Positions 1 through 9,217 of a stretch of DNA of 64,000 nucleotides are shown piece after piece. Location: positions 37,966-101,965 of the forward strand of contig NZ_JACIJO010000003.1 of NCBI RefSeq assembly GCF_014206875.1. The letters run 5' to 3'. Positions within the stretch are counted from its first letter, which is position 1. Each line of letters starts with the position of its first letter. The notes below the pieces were generated by a model. The model was not told the origin of the DNA. It ran no database searches and was given only the letters and a program-made list of their open reading frames with translations. Source of the stretch: Algoriphagus iocasae (GTDB lineage Bacteria > Bacteroidota > Bacteroidia > Cytophagales > Cyclobacteriaceae). The position numbers were made by a program, and so were the translations under genes.

Positions 1-341
1 TCAATAATAAAAGGCTTGGTTTTGTTATAGATCTCAAAATATCCGGCATCTGTTTTTAATAGTTTCCAATGGATTTCTGCCAATGAATCGACCAGTTGGT
101 TAAGCTCTATTAAATGCCCTTTTTCCAAGATGTCCTGCTCTTTCATTTTCTCCAAAAGAGCTAGATACCAATCTGAAATCTCAGCTCTTTCTTCTTCAGA
201 AACCGGATATTTAGAAACTACAAAGGTTTTGATTTCCTCTGCATTTCCCTGATAGGAGCGGATCAGATCCTCCATTTGGTACATGTAGATGATGTATTCG
301 GCAATATTGGTGGCTCTCTTGTTCTCTGCTACTGACTTCAT
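1..341 (-). CDS. DUF4924 family protein (3' end outside window)
   Basis: The reverse strand reads open from an ATG at 341 to the window edge, giving 113 codons that begin MKSVAENKRATNIAEYIIYM. The protein is mostly helical and charged, with an IAEYIIYMYQMEDLIR segment near the N-terminus and no signal peptide or membrane segment. This pattern matches the Bacteroidota-restricted DUF4924 family, usually about 180 residues and of unknown function; assignment is from recognition of the pattern only. A TAnnTTTG box lies 5 bases before the ATG, so the message may be leaderless. The stop codon is not in the window. Confidence 0.72.
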   Translation of the reverse strand, partial: MKSVAENKRATNIAEYIIYMYQMEDLIRSYQGNAEEIKTFVVSKYPVSEEERAEISDWYLALLEKMKEQDILEKGHLIELNQLVDSLAEIHWKLLKTDAGYFEIYNKTKPFII

Positions 342-345
342 GCGG

Positions 346-353
346 CAAAGGTA
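346..353 (-). promoter_or_regulatory. -7 box (TACCTTTG) of the DUF4924 gene
   Basis: On the reverse strand this is TACCTTTG, an exact TAnnTTTG match, ending 5 bases before the ATG at 341. I see no TTTG -33 element at the usual distance. If real, the transcript begins at or next to the start codon. Confidence 0.45.
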
Positions 354-464
354 AGAAAAGATTGTTTTTTGTATTTAGCCGTTTCAAAAGGAAGATTACT
401 TTGTAGGTGGTTAGTTTTTGTCACGCTGAGTTTCCCTGATAGATTTGTTTAGGTTAAAGAAGTG

Positions 465-510
465 TCAGTCCGAGCGGAGTCGAGGACCTTTTGACTCCGC
501 TCAAGGTGAC
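465..510. repeat. Long imperfect inverted repeat, dispersed-repeat type
   Basis: Perfect 10-base arms GAGCGGAGTC (472-481) and GACTCCGCTC (493-502) are flanked by outer GTCA/TGAC arms, with an 11-base loop. A related GTCACGCTGAG lies at 420-430. Motifs of this kind (GACTCCGCTC near GTGAC) are common as dispersed intergenic repeats in Bacteroidota. It sits between the DUF4924 start and the 3' end of the RND operon and could help end leftward transcription, though it has no clean T-run. Confidence 0.55.
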
Positions 511-557
511 CCAATCTATATTTCTAACTATCCAAAAAATTAATTAAATCTATTTGA

Positions 558-2027
558 TCATTCCCCATCAACCTGCCAGCCGCCACCTAGACTCCTGTAG
601 AGTTCAACTTTTGCCAAAGCCAATTGCATCTTCAATTGCACCACTTCTAACTGGTTTTGCAATGCATCTTCCTGCGCATTGATGATTTCCAGATAATTGG
701 CAAAACCACTTTCGAATAGCAAAAATGCATCAGTCATCCCTTTGGTAGTCGTCCGCATCCTTTCTTGGGCGATTTCATATTCCTCCTGCAGCTTTTCCAT
801 ATTCACCAAAGCACTGGAAACTTCCATCACTGCAGTATTTACTTTGTCTCTGAAGTCCAGTTCTGCAATTTCCCGCTGCTTGATGGCAATTCTGTGATTG
901 GTTTTTAGCTTTCTGTTTTGAAAAATAGGTTGGAATAAAGCCCCATTCAGCAAGGCAAATCCAGAACCTACCGGGTCAAAGACCGAACCGAAAGCCATGG
1001 AATTCAATCCGGCACCCGCACTGATTGTCAATGAGGGATATTTCATCGCTTGAGTAATTCCTACTCGGGCATTAGTGGCGATCAACTCGTATTCTGAAGC
1101 TGCGACATCTGGCCTGTTTTGGATCAACTCTATTGGCACGCCAGTGGTGTATTCATGGTCCAAAGCTAATTGATCCAATAGCCCCGTAAACTCCAATGCA
1201 CCTGGATTCTTTCCCAATAGATTGTTCAATCGATTCTCCTGAATGGTGTAAGCTTTTTCCAACTGAGGAATCAAAGCTTTTGCTCTCAGCATCTGTGATT
1301 TCGTTTGCTGAATTGCCAAAGAAGTGTTTTCTCCGGCATCATACTGGAGCTCCACAATCTTCAACGTATTCTGGCTGAGGTCATAATTCCGCTGCGCTAC
1401 TGTCAGCTGAGATTTGAGCATCAGGATATTGAAATAGGTGGAGGCAATCTCAGAAACTAAGGCAGTTTGAACGGCTTTTCGGAATTCCTGAGTTTGCATG
1501 TATTTGGCTTGTGCAGCCTCTTTTTGCCAGCGTAATTTTCCCCAGATATCAACTTCCCAACTTGCCTGAAGCGTCACAGCATAGGCCAAGTTTTCAGTGT
1601 ACAAAGAAGTAGGGACGCCATCAGGATGGTTTCTTCTGGATCTATTCGAACCGTAATTATTGAAGTTTTCTGAATAATATTCCCTGGTAAAACGAGCTGG
1701 ATTAGAATTCAGGCTCGGTAAGAAATTTGCTTTGGACTGAAGAAAACTTTCATTCGCAATCTCAATCTGTTTCGCTGTTTTCTGCATGTCAAAATTGCCC
1801 ACCAAAGCAGAATCAATCAGTGAGTTTAACATGGAATCTTGGAAGAATTCTTCCCAATTGATGGTGGCAATTGGTTTATCGCCTACAAAAACACTGTCCT
1901 GAAGCTTGTCACTTCCATAAAACTCTTCCGGTAAATCGGTTTCAGGGCGAGTGTAGTTTTCACCCACTTTGCAGCTCGCTGCCACCAATATTAAAAAGAG
2001 GTATACTATTTTCTTCGCGTGGTTCAT
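558..2027 (-). CDS. RND efflux outer-membrane factor (OprM/NodT-type lipoprotein)
   Basis: A 489-residue TolC-family outer-membrane channel. The N-terminus is a lipoprotein signal ending in VAAS-C with the lipidated cysteine at residue 19. The rest holds the two repeated outer-membrane-efflux halves, rich in long helices, with the NRPDVAASEYELIATNARVG segment typical of the family at the start of the second half. It would form the outer-membrane and periplasmic tunnel of the pump encoded upstream. Its ATG overlaps the stop of the pump gene by four bases (ATGA), so the two are probably translationally coupled. Length is normal. Substrate cannot be told from sequence; multidrug or toxic-compound export is the usual role. 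Confidence 0.93.
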   Translation of the reverse strand: MNHAKKIVYLFLILVAASCKVGENYTRPETDLPEEFYGSDKLQDSVFVGDKPIATINWEEFFQDSMLNSLIDSALVGNFDMQKTAKQIEIANESFLQSKANFLPSLNSNPARFTREYYSENFNNYGSNRSRRNHPDGVPTSLYTENLAYAVTLQASWEVDIWGKLRWQKEAAQAKYMQTQEFRKAVQTALVSEIASTYFNILMLKSQLTVAQRNYDLSQNTLKIVELQYDAGENTSLAIQQTKSQMLRAKALIPQLEKAYTIQENRLNNLLGKNPGALEFTGLLDQLALDHEYTTGVPIELIQNRPDVAASEYELIATNARVGITQAMKYPSLTISAGAGLNSMAFGSVFDPVGSGFALLNGALFQPIFQNRKLKTNHRIAIKQREIAELDFRDKVNTAVMEVSSALVNMEKLQEEYEIAQERMRTTTKGMTDAFLLFESGFANYLEIINAQEDALQNQLEVVQLKMQLALAKVELYRSLGGGWQVDGE

Positions 2028-5000
2028 TGTTCTGCTGTTTCTACTTTTTTACTTACTTTCAGAGTGAATCGATCCTGCAATTCCTGGAATACATAGGATA
2101 GAACCGGAATGAAGATTAGGCCTAATGAAATTCCGAAAATCATCCCTCCGGCAGTACCAATACTGACAGACTTGGTTCCTTCCGCCGAAGAGCCTACCGA
2201 AAACATCAATGGAATCAAGCCTGCTGTAAAAGCAAAGGAAGTCATCATGATCGGTCTTAATCTCAATTGGCAAGCTTCAATTACTGCTTCAAAAACAGGT
2301 AATCCAGATCTTCTTTTTTGGGCGACAAATTCCACGATCAGAATCGCGTTTTTCGCCAGCAAACCAATCAGCATGATCAGCCCGACCTGCACATAAATAT
2401 TATTATCAATTCCAGCAAGGTTGATCGAGGCAAAAACCCCTAAAATACCAGCTGGTAAAGAGAGGATCACTGCCATCGGAAGCCAGAAGCTTTCGTATTG
2501 AGCGGCGAGGATAAAATAGGTCAAGATGATACTGATGATAAAGATGATCGTCGTATCAGAACCGGATTTTTTCTCCTCCAAACTCATCCCAGTCCATTCA
2601 AAACCGAGATTAGCAGGTAGCTTATCCTCGCTGAATTTTTCTAACATTTTCATTACATCACCGGTACTGTAACCTTGGGCAGGCGTAATGTTAATCCTTG
2701 CGGCATTGTATAAATTATATCTGAAAACAGTCTCAGGACCGTAGGTTTGCTCCAGTCTTACAAAAGAACTCAGTGGAACCATCTCGTCTTTGTTGTTCTT
2801 GACCATAATGGAATTGATCGCATCCGGAGTTTCACGGAACTCAATGTCTGATTGCATGTACACCATGTATTGTCTGGTGAATCGGTTGAAATCCCCAACT
2901 CTCGTTCTACCAAAATTCGACTGGATGGTAAACATCATATCCTTCACGGATACGCCCAGCGCTTTTGCTTTTTCATAGTCAATATCCAATTTAAATTGAG
3001 GGAAATTGGTATTGTAGGAGGTGAAGGCTTTCTCGATTTCCTTTTGGCGGGAAAGCTCAGATACAAACTCATTGATCAGCACGCCGAATTCAGCCAAATC
3101 CCCATCCGAATAATCCTGAAGGACAATCTGAACACCGTCAAAATTCCCGAATCCCTGAACCGTCGGTCTTGGATACATATTGATTTTGGCTTCGTTCAAA
3201 ACACTCAGTTTCTTCGTCAGGTGTTTGACCACTTCTTTGATATTTGAAATATCTCCTCGCTCAGAAACTTCTTTCAGTTTCACATAACCTAAACCAGTGG
3301 AAGCACTTTCGGAATCATCCACGATGTTATAGCCGGATACTGTGTTGACACTTGCCACTGCTGGTTCCAAATGAAGTAAAGAATCTGCCTCTCGAAGAAG
3401 TTGGTTGGTTCGGTGAAGAGATGAACCTTCTGGCATGGTCAGGGAGAATATCAGGAAATTATCATCTTCTGTAGGGATAAATCCTTTTGGAGTAGAGGAA
3501 GCCAAGAAGAAAGTCAATCCTGACACGACGACCAATCCACCGATGGTCCACCATCTTCTTAAAATCGCCCACTTTACCAATCTCAGGTATTGTACAGTGA
3601 ATTTGTCAAATACCTTATCGAATTTTCTTAGACCTACAGTCTTGAAGAATTTGAATTTATATACCCCTCTGGAAGATTTGATTTTCCCGATCAGATTGTC
3701 TTTTTGGACTTTCTTCTTTTTGTCTTTGCCTAAGATCAAAGCACTTAAAACCGGCACCAAAGTCAAAGCATTAATAGCAGAAATCAATACAGCGAATATG
3801 ATGGTAAAGGCAAATTCTTTGTAGAAAACCCCAACCGGTCCATCCAAGAAACCTGCAGGTAAAAATACCGCAGCAATCACAATGGTAATGGAAATAATCG
3901 CACCTGTAATTTCGGACATGGCGGAATTCACCGCATCGATGACATGCATGCCATGGTCATGGATTTTTTCATAAATCGCTTCAATCACCACAATGGCATC
4001 ATCGACCACGATTCCGATGGCAAGAACGATCGAAAACATACTCAATACGTTCATCGTCGCGCCAATAGCTTGAAGGAAAAAGAAAGTACCGATCAAGGAA
4101 ACCGGGATGGAGATTGCCGTAATAATCGTGGCGCGGAAATCCTGCAAGAAGATAAATACAACCAAAAACACCAATACAAATGCCTCAATCAAGGTCTTTT
4201 GTACGTGATGCATGGATTCGTCAATTTGATCACGAACACTGTAAGTGATCTTGTATTTCATGCCCTCCGGAAAAGCTTTGGCTTGTTTTTCCATGATTTC
4301 ACGGACCGCCTTGTCAATTTCCACCGCATTGGCACCCTGTTGCTGCACGATGTCAATGGTCACGGCAGATTTACCATCCAGCTTGTTTTCACTGGCATAG
4401 TTGGAAGCGCCAAACTCCAGTCTAGCCACATCTTTAAGCCGCAACTGAGAACCGTCTTCTTCTGATTTGATGACGATGTTTTCGTATTCTTCCGGTTCAC
4501 TAAACCTACCCGAATGCTTCAGTACAATCTCAAAAGTTTCCTCTGAGTTTTCTCCGAATCTTCCAGGCGCTGCCTCAAAACTCTGATCCCGAACTTCGTT
4601 TAAAACCTCTCTTGGAGTCAATCCATAAAGCGCAAGTTTCTCAGGGTTCAGCCAGATTCGCATGGCATAATCACGGGATCTTAAAATAGAAGCTTCAGCA
4701 ATCCCACCAACTCTTTTTAATTCCCTTCTGATATTCATCCTTGTATATGCATTCAGGAATGTTTCGTCATAGGTGCCGTTTTCGCTGTAGATGTTGATGG
4801 TCATCAATGACCCTTTCAGTCTTTTTAAAACGACAATCCCCGCTTCTCTAACTTCAGATGGAATTTGCTCCATCACTTTTGAGATTCGGTTTTGTATTTC
4901 TACCGCTGCCACGTTGGGATCTGTGCCCGGCTCAAAATAAACGGTTGATCTTCCTCGGCCTGAGTTGGTGGCAGTGGAGTTGATGTAACTCATGTTTTCT

Positions 5001-5215
5001 GCCCCGTTAATAGCTTCCTCAAGAGGTAGAAGGACAGAATTTGCCACGGTTTCGGCATTGGCGCCAGGGTAATACACCTGAACGCTGACACTTGGCGGGG
5101 CGATTTCAGGGAATCTTTCCACCGGCAGCAGTCTCATGCTAGCTGCACCAGCCAAAACCAAAAGAATGGAGATAACCAGTGCTAAAACAGGTCTTTGAAT
5201 AATATTTTTTATCAT
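2024..5215 (-). CDS. RND multidrug efflux inner-membrane transporter (AcrB/HAE1 family)
   Basis: A 1063-residue inner-membrane proton-driven pump, normal length for AcrB-type proteins. The N-terminal helix is followed by the PVERFPEIAPPSV porter-domain start. Transmembrane helix 4 contains the proton-relay aspartates in GIVVDDAIVVIE (about D405/D406), and the GLLAKNAILIVEF segment carries the relay lysine of the second half. Periplasmic porter domains lie between the membrane bundles. It would work with the adaptor encoded upstream (150-base gap) and the outer-membrane factor downstream (four-base overlap). HAE1 membership is clear; the exported compound is not. No regulator gene is adjacent. 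Confidence 0.95.
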   Translation of the reverse strand: MIKNIIQRPVLALVISILLVLAGAASMRLLPVERFPEIAPPSVSVQVYYPGANAETVANSVLLPLEEAINGAENMSYINSTATNSGRGRSTVYFEPGTDPNVAAVEIQNRISKVMEQIPSEVREAGIVVLKRLKGSLMTINIYSENGTYDETFLNAYTRMNIRRELKRVGGIAEASILRSRDYAMRIWLNPEKLALYGLTPREVLNEVRDQSFEAAPGRFGENSEETFEIVLKHSGRFSEPEEYENIVIKSEEDGSQLRLKDVARLEFGASNYASENKLDGKSAVTIDIVQQQGANAVEIDKAVREIMEKQAKAFPEGMKYKITYSVRDQIDESMHHVQKTLIEAFVLVFLVVFIFLQDFRATIITAISIPVSLIGTFFFLQAIGATMNVLSMFSIVLAIGIVVDDAIVVIEAIYEKIHDHGMHVIDAVNSAMSEITGAIISITIVIAAVFLPAGFLDGPVGVFYKEFAFTIIFAVLISAINALTLVPVLSALILGKDKKKKVQKDNLIGKIKSSRGVYKFKFFKTVGLRKFDKVFDKFTVQYLRLVKWAILRRWWTIGGLVVVSGLTFFLASSTPKGFIPTEDDNFLIFSLTMPEGSSLHRTNQLLREADSLLHLEPAVASVNTVSGYNIVDDSESASTGLGYVKLKEVSERGDISNIKEVVKHLTKKLSVLNEAKINMYPRPTVQGFGNFDGVQIVLQDYSDGDLAEFGVLINEFVSELSRQKEIEKAFTSYNTNFPQFKLDIDYEKAKALGVSVKDMMFTIQSNFGRTRVGDFNRFTRQYMVYMQSDIEFRETPDAINSIMVKNNKDEMVPLSSFVRLEQTYGPETVFRYNLYNAARINITPAQGYSTGDVMKMLEKFSEDKLPANLGFEWTGMSLEEKKSGSDTTIIFIISIILTYFILAAQYESFWLPMAVILSLPAGILGVFASINLAGIDNNIYVQVGLIMLIGLLAKNAILIVEFVAQKRRSGLPVFEAVIEACQLRLRPIMMTSFAFTAGLIPLMFSVGSSAEGTKSVSIGTAGGMIFGISLGLIFIPVLSYVFQELQDRFTLKVSKKVETAEQ

Positions 5216-5299
5216 GAGTTCATCAGGATTTACCTAGATAATTTCTCGGGAAAACGAAATAGATTTCCCAGCCCTCTGATATTTTCTGAGGGGAAAACA

Positions 5300-5318
5300 T
5301 GGTAAGTGAAGCTTACCA
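5300..5318. repeat. Dyad in the gap between adaptor and pump genes
   Basis: Seven-base arms TGGTAAG and CTTACCA separated by TGAAG. It lies inside the efflux operon between the first and second genes and lacks a T-run, so it is not a standard terminator. It could be an mRNA-stability hairpin or a protein site; nothing further can be said. Confidence 0.35.
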
Positions 5319-5365
5319 CCGCCACAAGTCAATAGGACCTACGACGGTTTCAGATTTATTTTGGG

Positions 5366-6523
5366 TTAATTATTTTGAGTAAGGAGACGGCCTTGTTCCA
5401 AAGGTTTCACAAGAACTCCTTCGCTTAATTTATCCAATCCGGCAGTGACAATTCTGTCATTTGCTTTTAGGACATCACCGCTGACGATAAAGTCATTTCC
5501 GGTTCTGCCTTCTATTTTGATTTCCTGACGTCTGACAGTATTGTCTTCATTTAGGACAAAAATGAATCTCTTGTCCTGAATAGAAGTGGTCGCAGACTGA
5601 GGTACCAAAATGGCATTTGGATAAATCTGTTCCATCAAAATTTTTCCTGTATTTCCTGTTCTTAAAAGTGTATCAGGATTTTCAAAATGTGCTCTCAAAG
5701 TAATGGAACCAGTTGAACGGTTGATTTGTCCAGAGTTGGCATCAATCGTCCCTACTTTGTCATAAACACTTCCATCCGCTAAAACCAATTTCACATCCGG
5801 ATTCATTTTTCTGGATGAAGAATCTTTCTTCATTCGTTCAAAGTAGAGGTAATCCGATTCACTCATTGAGAAATACACATAGATCTCGCTCACATTGGAT
5901 AAAACCGTCAGTGGTTCTGAATCTGATTTCTTTACCACGTTTCCGATAGATTTAGGGATTCTTCCCATCAACCCATCCACGGGAGCCTTGATTGTAGTAA
6001 AGCCCATGTTAATTCGCATGTTTGCCGCTTCGGCTTCCGCTTTTGCCAGAGAAGACTGCGCTACCTCGTAATCTGCAACGGTTGTTTCCATTCTTACTTC
6101 GGAAATAACCTCGTTTTCGATCAATGGTCTCAATCTTTCTATTTCAGTTTTGGCCTTCCTTAGCTTCGCCTTTTCTAGGTCCACATTTGCCAAAGCATTC
6201 TTGAGATCTTCCACATAAGGTTGGTTGTTGATTTTAAATAAGACATCGCCCTTATTGACATATTGTCCTTCATCGACATAAATCTGCTCCAAAATCCCTT
6301 CTACCTGAGGTCTGATCTGCACATTTTCAACTCCTTCAATAGAGCCTAGATACTTGTAGGAAATCGCGGCAGGCTCTTCGGTTAAAGTCAATACCGGAAG
6401 TGGGATACCTTCATCTTCTACCTCTTCTTCTGCACAACTGAAAAATCCCAAACTCAGGAACATTCCCAGTACTAGTGGAGAAAAGGTTTTCATCTTTTTT
6501 ATAATAATTGGTCGATTTTTCAT
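5366..6523 (-). CDS. RND efflux periplasmic adaptor (membrane fusion lipoprotein)
   Basis: A 385-residue adaptor of the HlyD/AcrA type linking pump and outer-membrane channel. It has a lipoprotein signal ending GFFS-C (cysteine 30 from this start). The order is: beta-barrel/lipoyl strand VQIRPQVEGILEQIYVDEG, a helical hairpin at about 105-165, lipoyl return FTTIKAPVDGLMGRI, then the beta-barrel and membrane-proximal domains. An internal ATG ten codons later (6493) would give a cleaner 20-residue lipoprotein signal and may be the true start. It is the first gene of the efflux operon. The 150-base gap to the pump holds a TGGTAAG-N5-CTTACCA dyad (5300-5318) but no terminator. Confidence 0.93.
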   Translation of the reverse strand: MKNRPIIIKKMKTFSPLVLGMFLSLGFFSCAEEEVEDEGIPLPVLTLTEEPAAISYKYLGSIEGVENVQIRPQVEGILEQIYVDEGQYVNKGDVLFKINNQPYVEDLKNALANVDLEKAKLRKAKTEIERLRPLIENEVISEVRMETTVADYEVAQSSLAKAEAEAANMRINMGFTTIKAPVDGLMGRIPKSIGNVVKKSDSEPLTVLSNVSEIYVYFSMSESDYLYFERMKKDSSSRKMNPDVKLVLADGSVYDKVGTIDANSGQINRSTGSITLRAHFENPDTLLRTGNTGKILMEQIYPNAILVPQSATTSIQDKRFIFVLNEDNTVRRQEIKIEGRTGNDFIVSGDVLKANDRIVTAGLDKLSEGVLVKPLEQGRLLTQNN

Positions 6524-6876
6524 GTTTAATAGGTGTTGATCCTAAATAAAACTCGTTTTCAATATCCTTTTAGAAATAATCATACCATGGGTTATTTTGA
6601 TGATGTATGAAGCCTATATGCTGGTTTTCAGAGGGAAACAAATGAGAACTAATTTCAAAGTGGGTAAAAAATGGTGAAAATTGTGGAAGTTTTAACCAAT
6701 TTTGGTGAATTGCAGCGTCATTCTAGGATCAAATTGGGGAAGTCTTGGGTTGATGAATCCCCAGCACGGGATTATATTTAACATTTTTTAAAATCTTATC
6801 ACCCAAAATCATCCGATCAAGAAAGGCTGAAAAATAAAAAGCGATAAGCCTATTTTTTACTACTTTTGCCCCCAGA
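6524..6876. other. Divergent intergenic region, efflux operon / lepA
   Basis: This 353-base spacer must hold the leftward promoter of the efflux operon and the rightward promoter of lepA. Only the lepA -7 box (6861-6868) is recognisable. I found no exact leftward TAnnTTTG box, no strong operator dyad and no gene in it. Confidence 0.5.
6861..6868 (+). promoter_or_regulatory. -7 box (TACTTTTG) of lepA
   Basis: Exact TAnnTTTG match ending 8 bases before the lepA ATG, implying a very short or absent 5' leader. No clear -33 TTTG at the usual spacing. Confidence 0.55.
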
Positions 6877-8670
6877 ATGGATATGCAAAAAATAAGGAAT
6901 TTCTGTATCATCGCCCATATTGATCATGGGAAGAGTACACTGGCGGATAGATTACTGCAAGAAACACAAACTGTCGCAGACCGTGACATGCAGAATCAGT
7001 TGTTGGATAATATGGATTTGGAGCGGGAGCGAGGCATCACGATCAAGTCTCATGCGATCCAGATGAAATATACTCATGAAGGTGAAGTTTACACACTGAA
7101 TCTGATTGACACTCCAGGGCACGTGGATTTTTCCTATGAAGTATCCCGGTCGATTGCTGCCTGCGAAGGAGCATTATTGATCGTTGATGCATCACAAGGG
7201 ATCGAGGCACAGACTATTTCCAACTTATACTTGGCACTGGGACATGATCTTGAAATCATTCCGGTTTTAAATAAAATTGATCTTCCTGGAGCAGATCCCG
7301 AAGCAGTGGCAGATGAGGTGATCGACTTGATCGGTTGTGACCGTGAAGATATTATTTTAGCCTCCGGCAAAACTGGAATTGGTATCGATGATATTTTGAA
7401 AGCTGTGGTCACTAGAATCCCAGCTCCAAAAGGTGACCCGGATGCTCCGCTTCAGGCGATGATTTTTGATTCGGTTTATAACCCATTCCGAGGAGTGGAA
7501 GTGATTTTCCGAATTTTTAATGGAACCTTCAGTAAAGGTGATAAAATCAAATTTGTCAATACTGGAAGAGAATACGAGGCGGATGAAATCGGGATTTTGG
7601 GTCTGAACCAAATTCCTCAACAAACCATGTCTGCAGGAAACGTAGGCTATTTGATTTCTGGGGTGAAAGTTGCCAAGGAAATCAAAGTTGGGGATACGAT
7701 TACGCATATCAAGAGACCTTGCGAGAAAGCAATTCAAGGTTTTGAAAACGTGAAGCCGATGGTTTTTGCGGGTATTTACCCGGTAGAAACTACCGATTAC
7801 GAAGAGTTGAGAGCTTCCATGGAGAAGCTTCAGCTAAACGATGCTTCTTTGGTTTGGGAACCTGAAACTTCCATGGCTTTGGGCTTTGGATTCCGTTGTG
7901 GATTCTTGGGCATGTTGCACATGGAGATTATCCAGGAGCGATTGGAGCGTGAGTTTGACATGACGGTGATCACTACAGTGCCATCCGTTCAGTTTAAGGC
8001 ACTCATGACCAATGATACCTACCAAACCATCAATGCGCCTTCTGATATGCCTGATCCGACAAAGATGAAGCATATTGAAGAACCTTATGTTAAAGCTTCT
8101 ATCATCACAGCTGCAGAATATGTGGGATCTGTGATTACGCTTTGTATGGAAAAAAGAGGTCAGATCAAGAATCAGGTTTATTTGACAGCGGAGCGTGTTG
8201 AACTGACTTTTGATATGCCTTTGGCAGAGATCGTTTTTGATTTCTTCGATAAACTGAAAACCATATCCAGAGGATACGCCTCTTTGGATTATGAACTGAT
8301 AGGATACCAGGTTTCACACATGGTGAGATTGGATGTGATGTTGAATGGTGAGCCTGTCGATGCACTTTCTGCGGTCGTTCACCGGGATAAGGCATACGAG
8401 TGGGGAAGAAGACTTTGTGAGAAATTGAAAGAATTGGTACCTAGACAAATGTTTGAAATAGCCATTCAGGCAGCTATCGGGCAGAAAATTATTGCCAGAG
8501 AAACGGTGAAAGCTTTGCGTAAAAACGTATTGGCGAAGTGTTATGGTGGTGATATTTCCCGTAAGCGCAAACTCCTTGAAAAGCAGAAAAAGGGTAAGAA
8601 ACGTATGAGACAAGTCGGAAACGTGGAAGTTCCTCAGGAGGCGTTTATGGCGGTGCTGAAGCTAGATTAA
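6877..8670 (+). CDS. lepA: Elongation factor 4 (LepA), ribosome back-translocating GTPase
   Basis: A 597-residue translational GTPase, the standard length for LepA/EF-4. The GTPase domain starts at once: P-loop AHIDHGKST (about 13-21), switch [10 protein letters not shown], and the guanine-specificity motif NKID. EF-G-like domains II, III and V and the LepA-specific C-terminal domain (rich in K/R, ending [17 protein letters not shown]) follow. EF-4 binds stalled or mistranslocated ribosomes and affects elongation and subunit biogenesis. It is transcribed alone, divergently from the efflux operon, with a Bacteroidota -7 box right upstream. Confidence 0.98.
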   Translation: MDMQKIRNFCIIAHIDHGKSTLADRLLQETQTVADRDMQNQLLDNMDLERERGITIKSHAIQMKYTHEGEVYTLNLIDTPGHVDFSYEVSRSIAACEGALLIVDASQGIEAQTISNLYLALGHDLEIIPVLNKIDLPGADPEAVADEVIDLIGCDREDIILASGKTGIGIDDILKAVVTRIPAPKGDPDAPLQAMIFDSVYNPFRGVEVIFRIFNGTFSKGDKIKFVNTGREYEADEIGILGLNQIPQQTMSAGNVGYLISGVKVAKEIKVGDTITHIKRPCEKAIQGFENVKPMVFAGIYPVETTDYEELRASMEKLQLNDASLVWEPETSMALGFGFRCGFLGMLHMEIIQERLEREFDMTVITTVPSVQFKALMTNDTYQTINAPSDMPDPTKMKHIEEPYVKASIITAAEYVGSVITLCMEKRGQIKNQVYLTAERVELTFDMPLAEIVFDFFDKLKTISRGYASLDYELIGYQVSHMVRLDVMLNGEPVDALSAVVHRDKAYEWGRRLCEKLKELVPRQMFEIAIQAAIGQKIIARETVKALRKNVLAKCYGGDISRKRKLLEKQKKGKKRMRQVGNVEVPQEAFMAVLKLD

Positions 8671-8700
8671 TTTGATAAACAAATCTTATTAACTTCATTA

Positions 8701-8724
8701 TTCAACATTCTGTATTCGATATTC
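8701..8724. repeat. Left inverted-repeat flank of the four-helix-bundle cassette
   Basis: Contains TTCAACATTC (8701-8710) and ATTCGATATTC (8714-8724). Both recur as exact reverse complements to the right of the following gene (9161-9171 and 9182-9191), in mirror order. Confidence 0.7.
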
Positions 8725-8785
8725 ATTGTTATTTACAATTATGAATAAAATGAGTTTTATTATTGAGTTATTTTGATCTTGTTTA

Positions 8786-9148
8786 ATGGAAAGAAAATTT
8801 GATTTAGAAGATCGATTGATAGATTTTGCCTCAGAAATCATTTCTTTTACTGATACAATGGTAAGTTCTAAAGCAGGAAATCACATGAGTAGTCAATTAC
8901 TTAGAAGTGGTACATCTCCTGCTTTAAATTATGGTGAAGCTCAATCAGGAGAATCCAGACGAGATTTTATACATAAGCTAAAAATTGTTTTAAAAGAATT
9001 AAGAGAAAGCCGAGTTGCCTTAAAAATAATTGCAAAATCTAGTTTACATCATGATTTGGCTTTCGTAAAAAGGTTAATAAATGAATGTAATCAGCTGATT
9101 TCAATCTTTGTAAAAAGTATTGATACAGCAGGAAAGAAAAATCTTTAA
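8786..9148 (+). CDS. Four-helix bundle protein (23S rRNA intervening-sequence family)
   Basis: A 120-residue, wholly helical basic protein with the family landmarks LRSGTSPALNYGEAQSGES (about 40-58), a KIVLKELRESRVALKII helix, and a C-terminal NECNQLISIFVKSI helix. It belongs to the S23/IVP family: such proteins are encoded inside intervening sequences of 23S rRNA in some bacteria and as free-standing genes in many Bacteroidota; a related fold is the Avd subunit of diversity-generating retroelements. Its biochemical role is unknown, with nucleic-acid binding usually suspected. The gene lies alone between lepA and folD and is bracketed by inverted repeats, which suggests a mobile or once-mobile cassette. 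Confidence 0.88.
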   Translation: MERKFDLEDRLIDFASEIISFTDTMVSSKAGNHMSSQLLRSGTSPALNYGEAQSGESRRDFIHKLKIVLKELRESRVALKIIAKSSLHHDLAFVKRLINECNQLISIFVKSIDTAGKKNL

Positions 9149-9160
9149 ACACTAAATTTC

Positions 9161-9191
9161 GAATATCGAATTTCGAACATCGAATGTTGAA
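9161..9191. repeat. Right inverted-repeat flank of the four-helix-bundle cassette
   Basis: Contains GAATATCGAAT (9161-9171) and GAATGTTGAA (9182-9191), exact reverse complements of the two motifs left of the gene. The flank is also internally repetitive, with CGAATATCGAA followed by TTCGAACATCGAA. Confidence 0.7.
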
Positions 9192-9217
9192 GTTTGATAC
9201 AATAAAAGAAAATAAGC

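Noticed and set aside
3944..4465. Rightward 173-residue ORF inside the RND pump gene
   Set aside because: Antisense shadow of a highly conserved gene; low-complexity composition and no start context.
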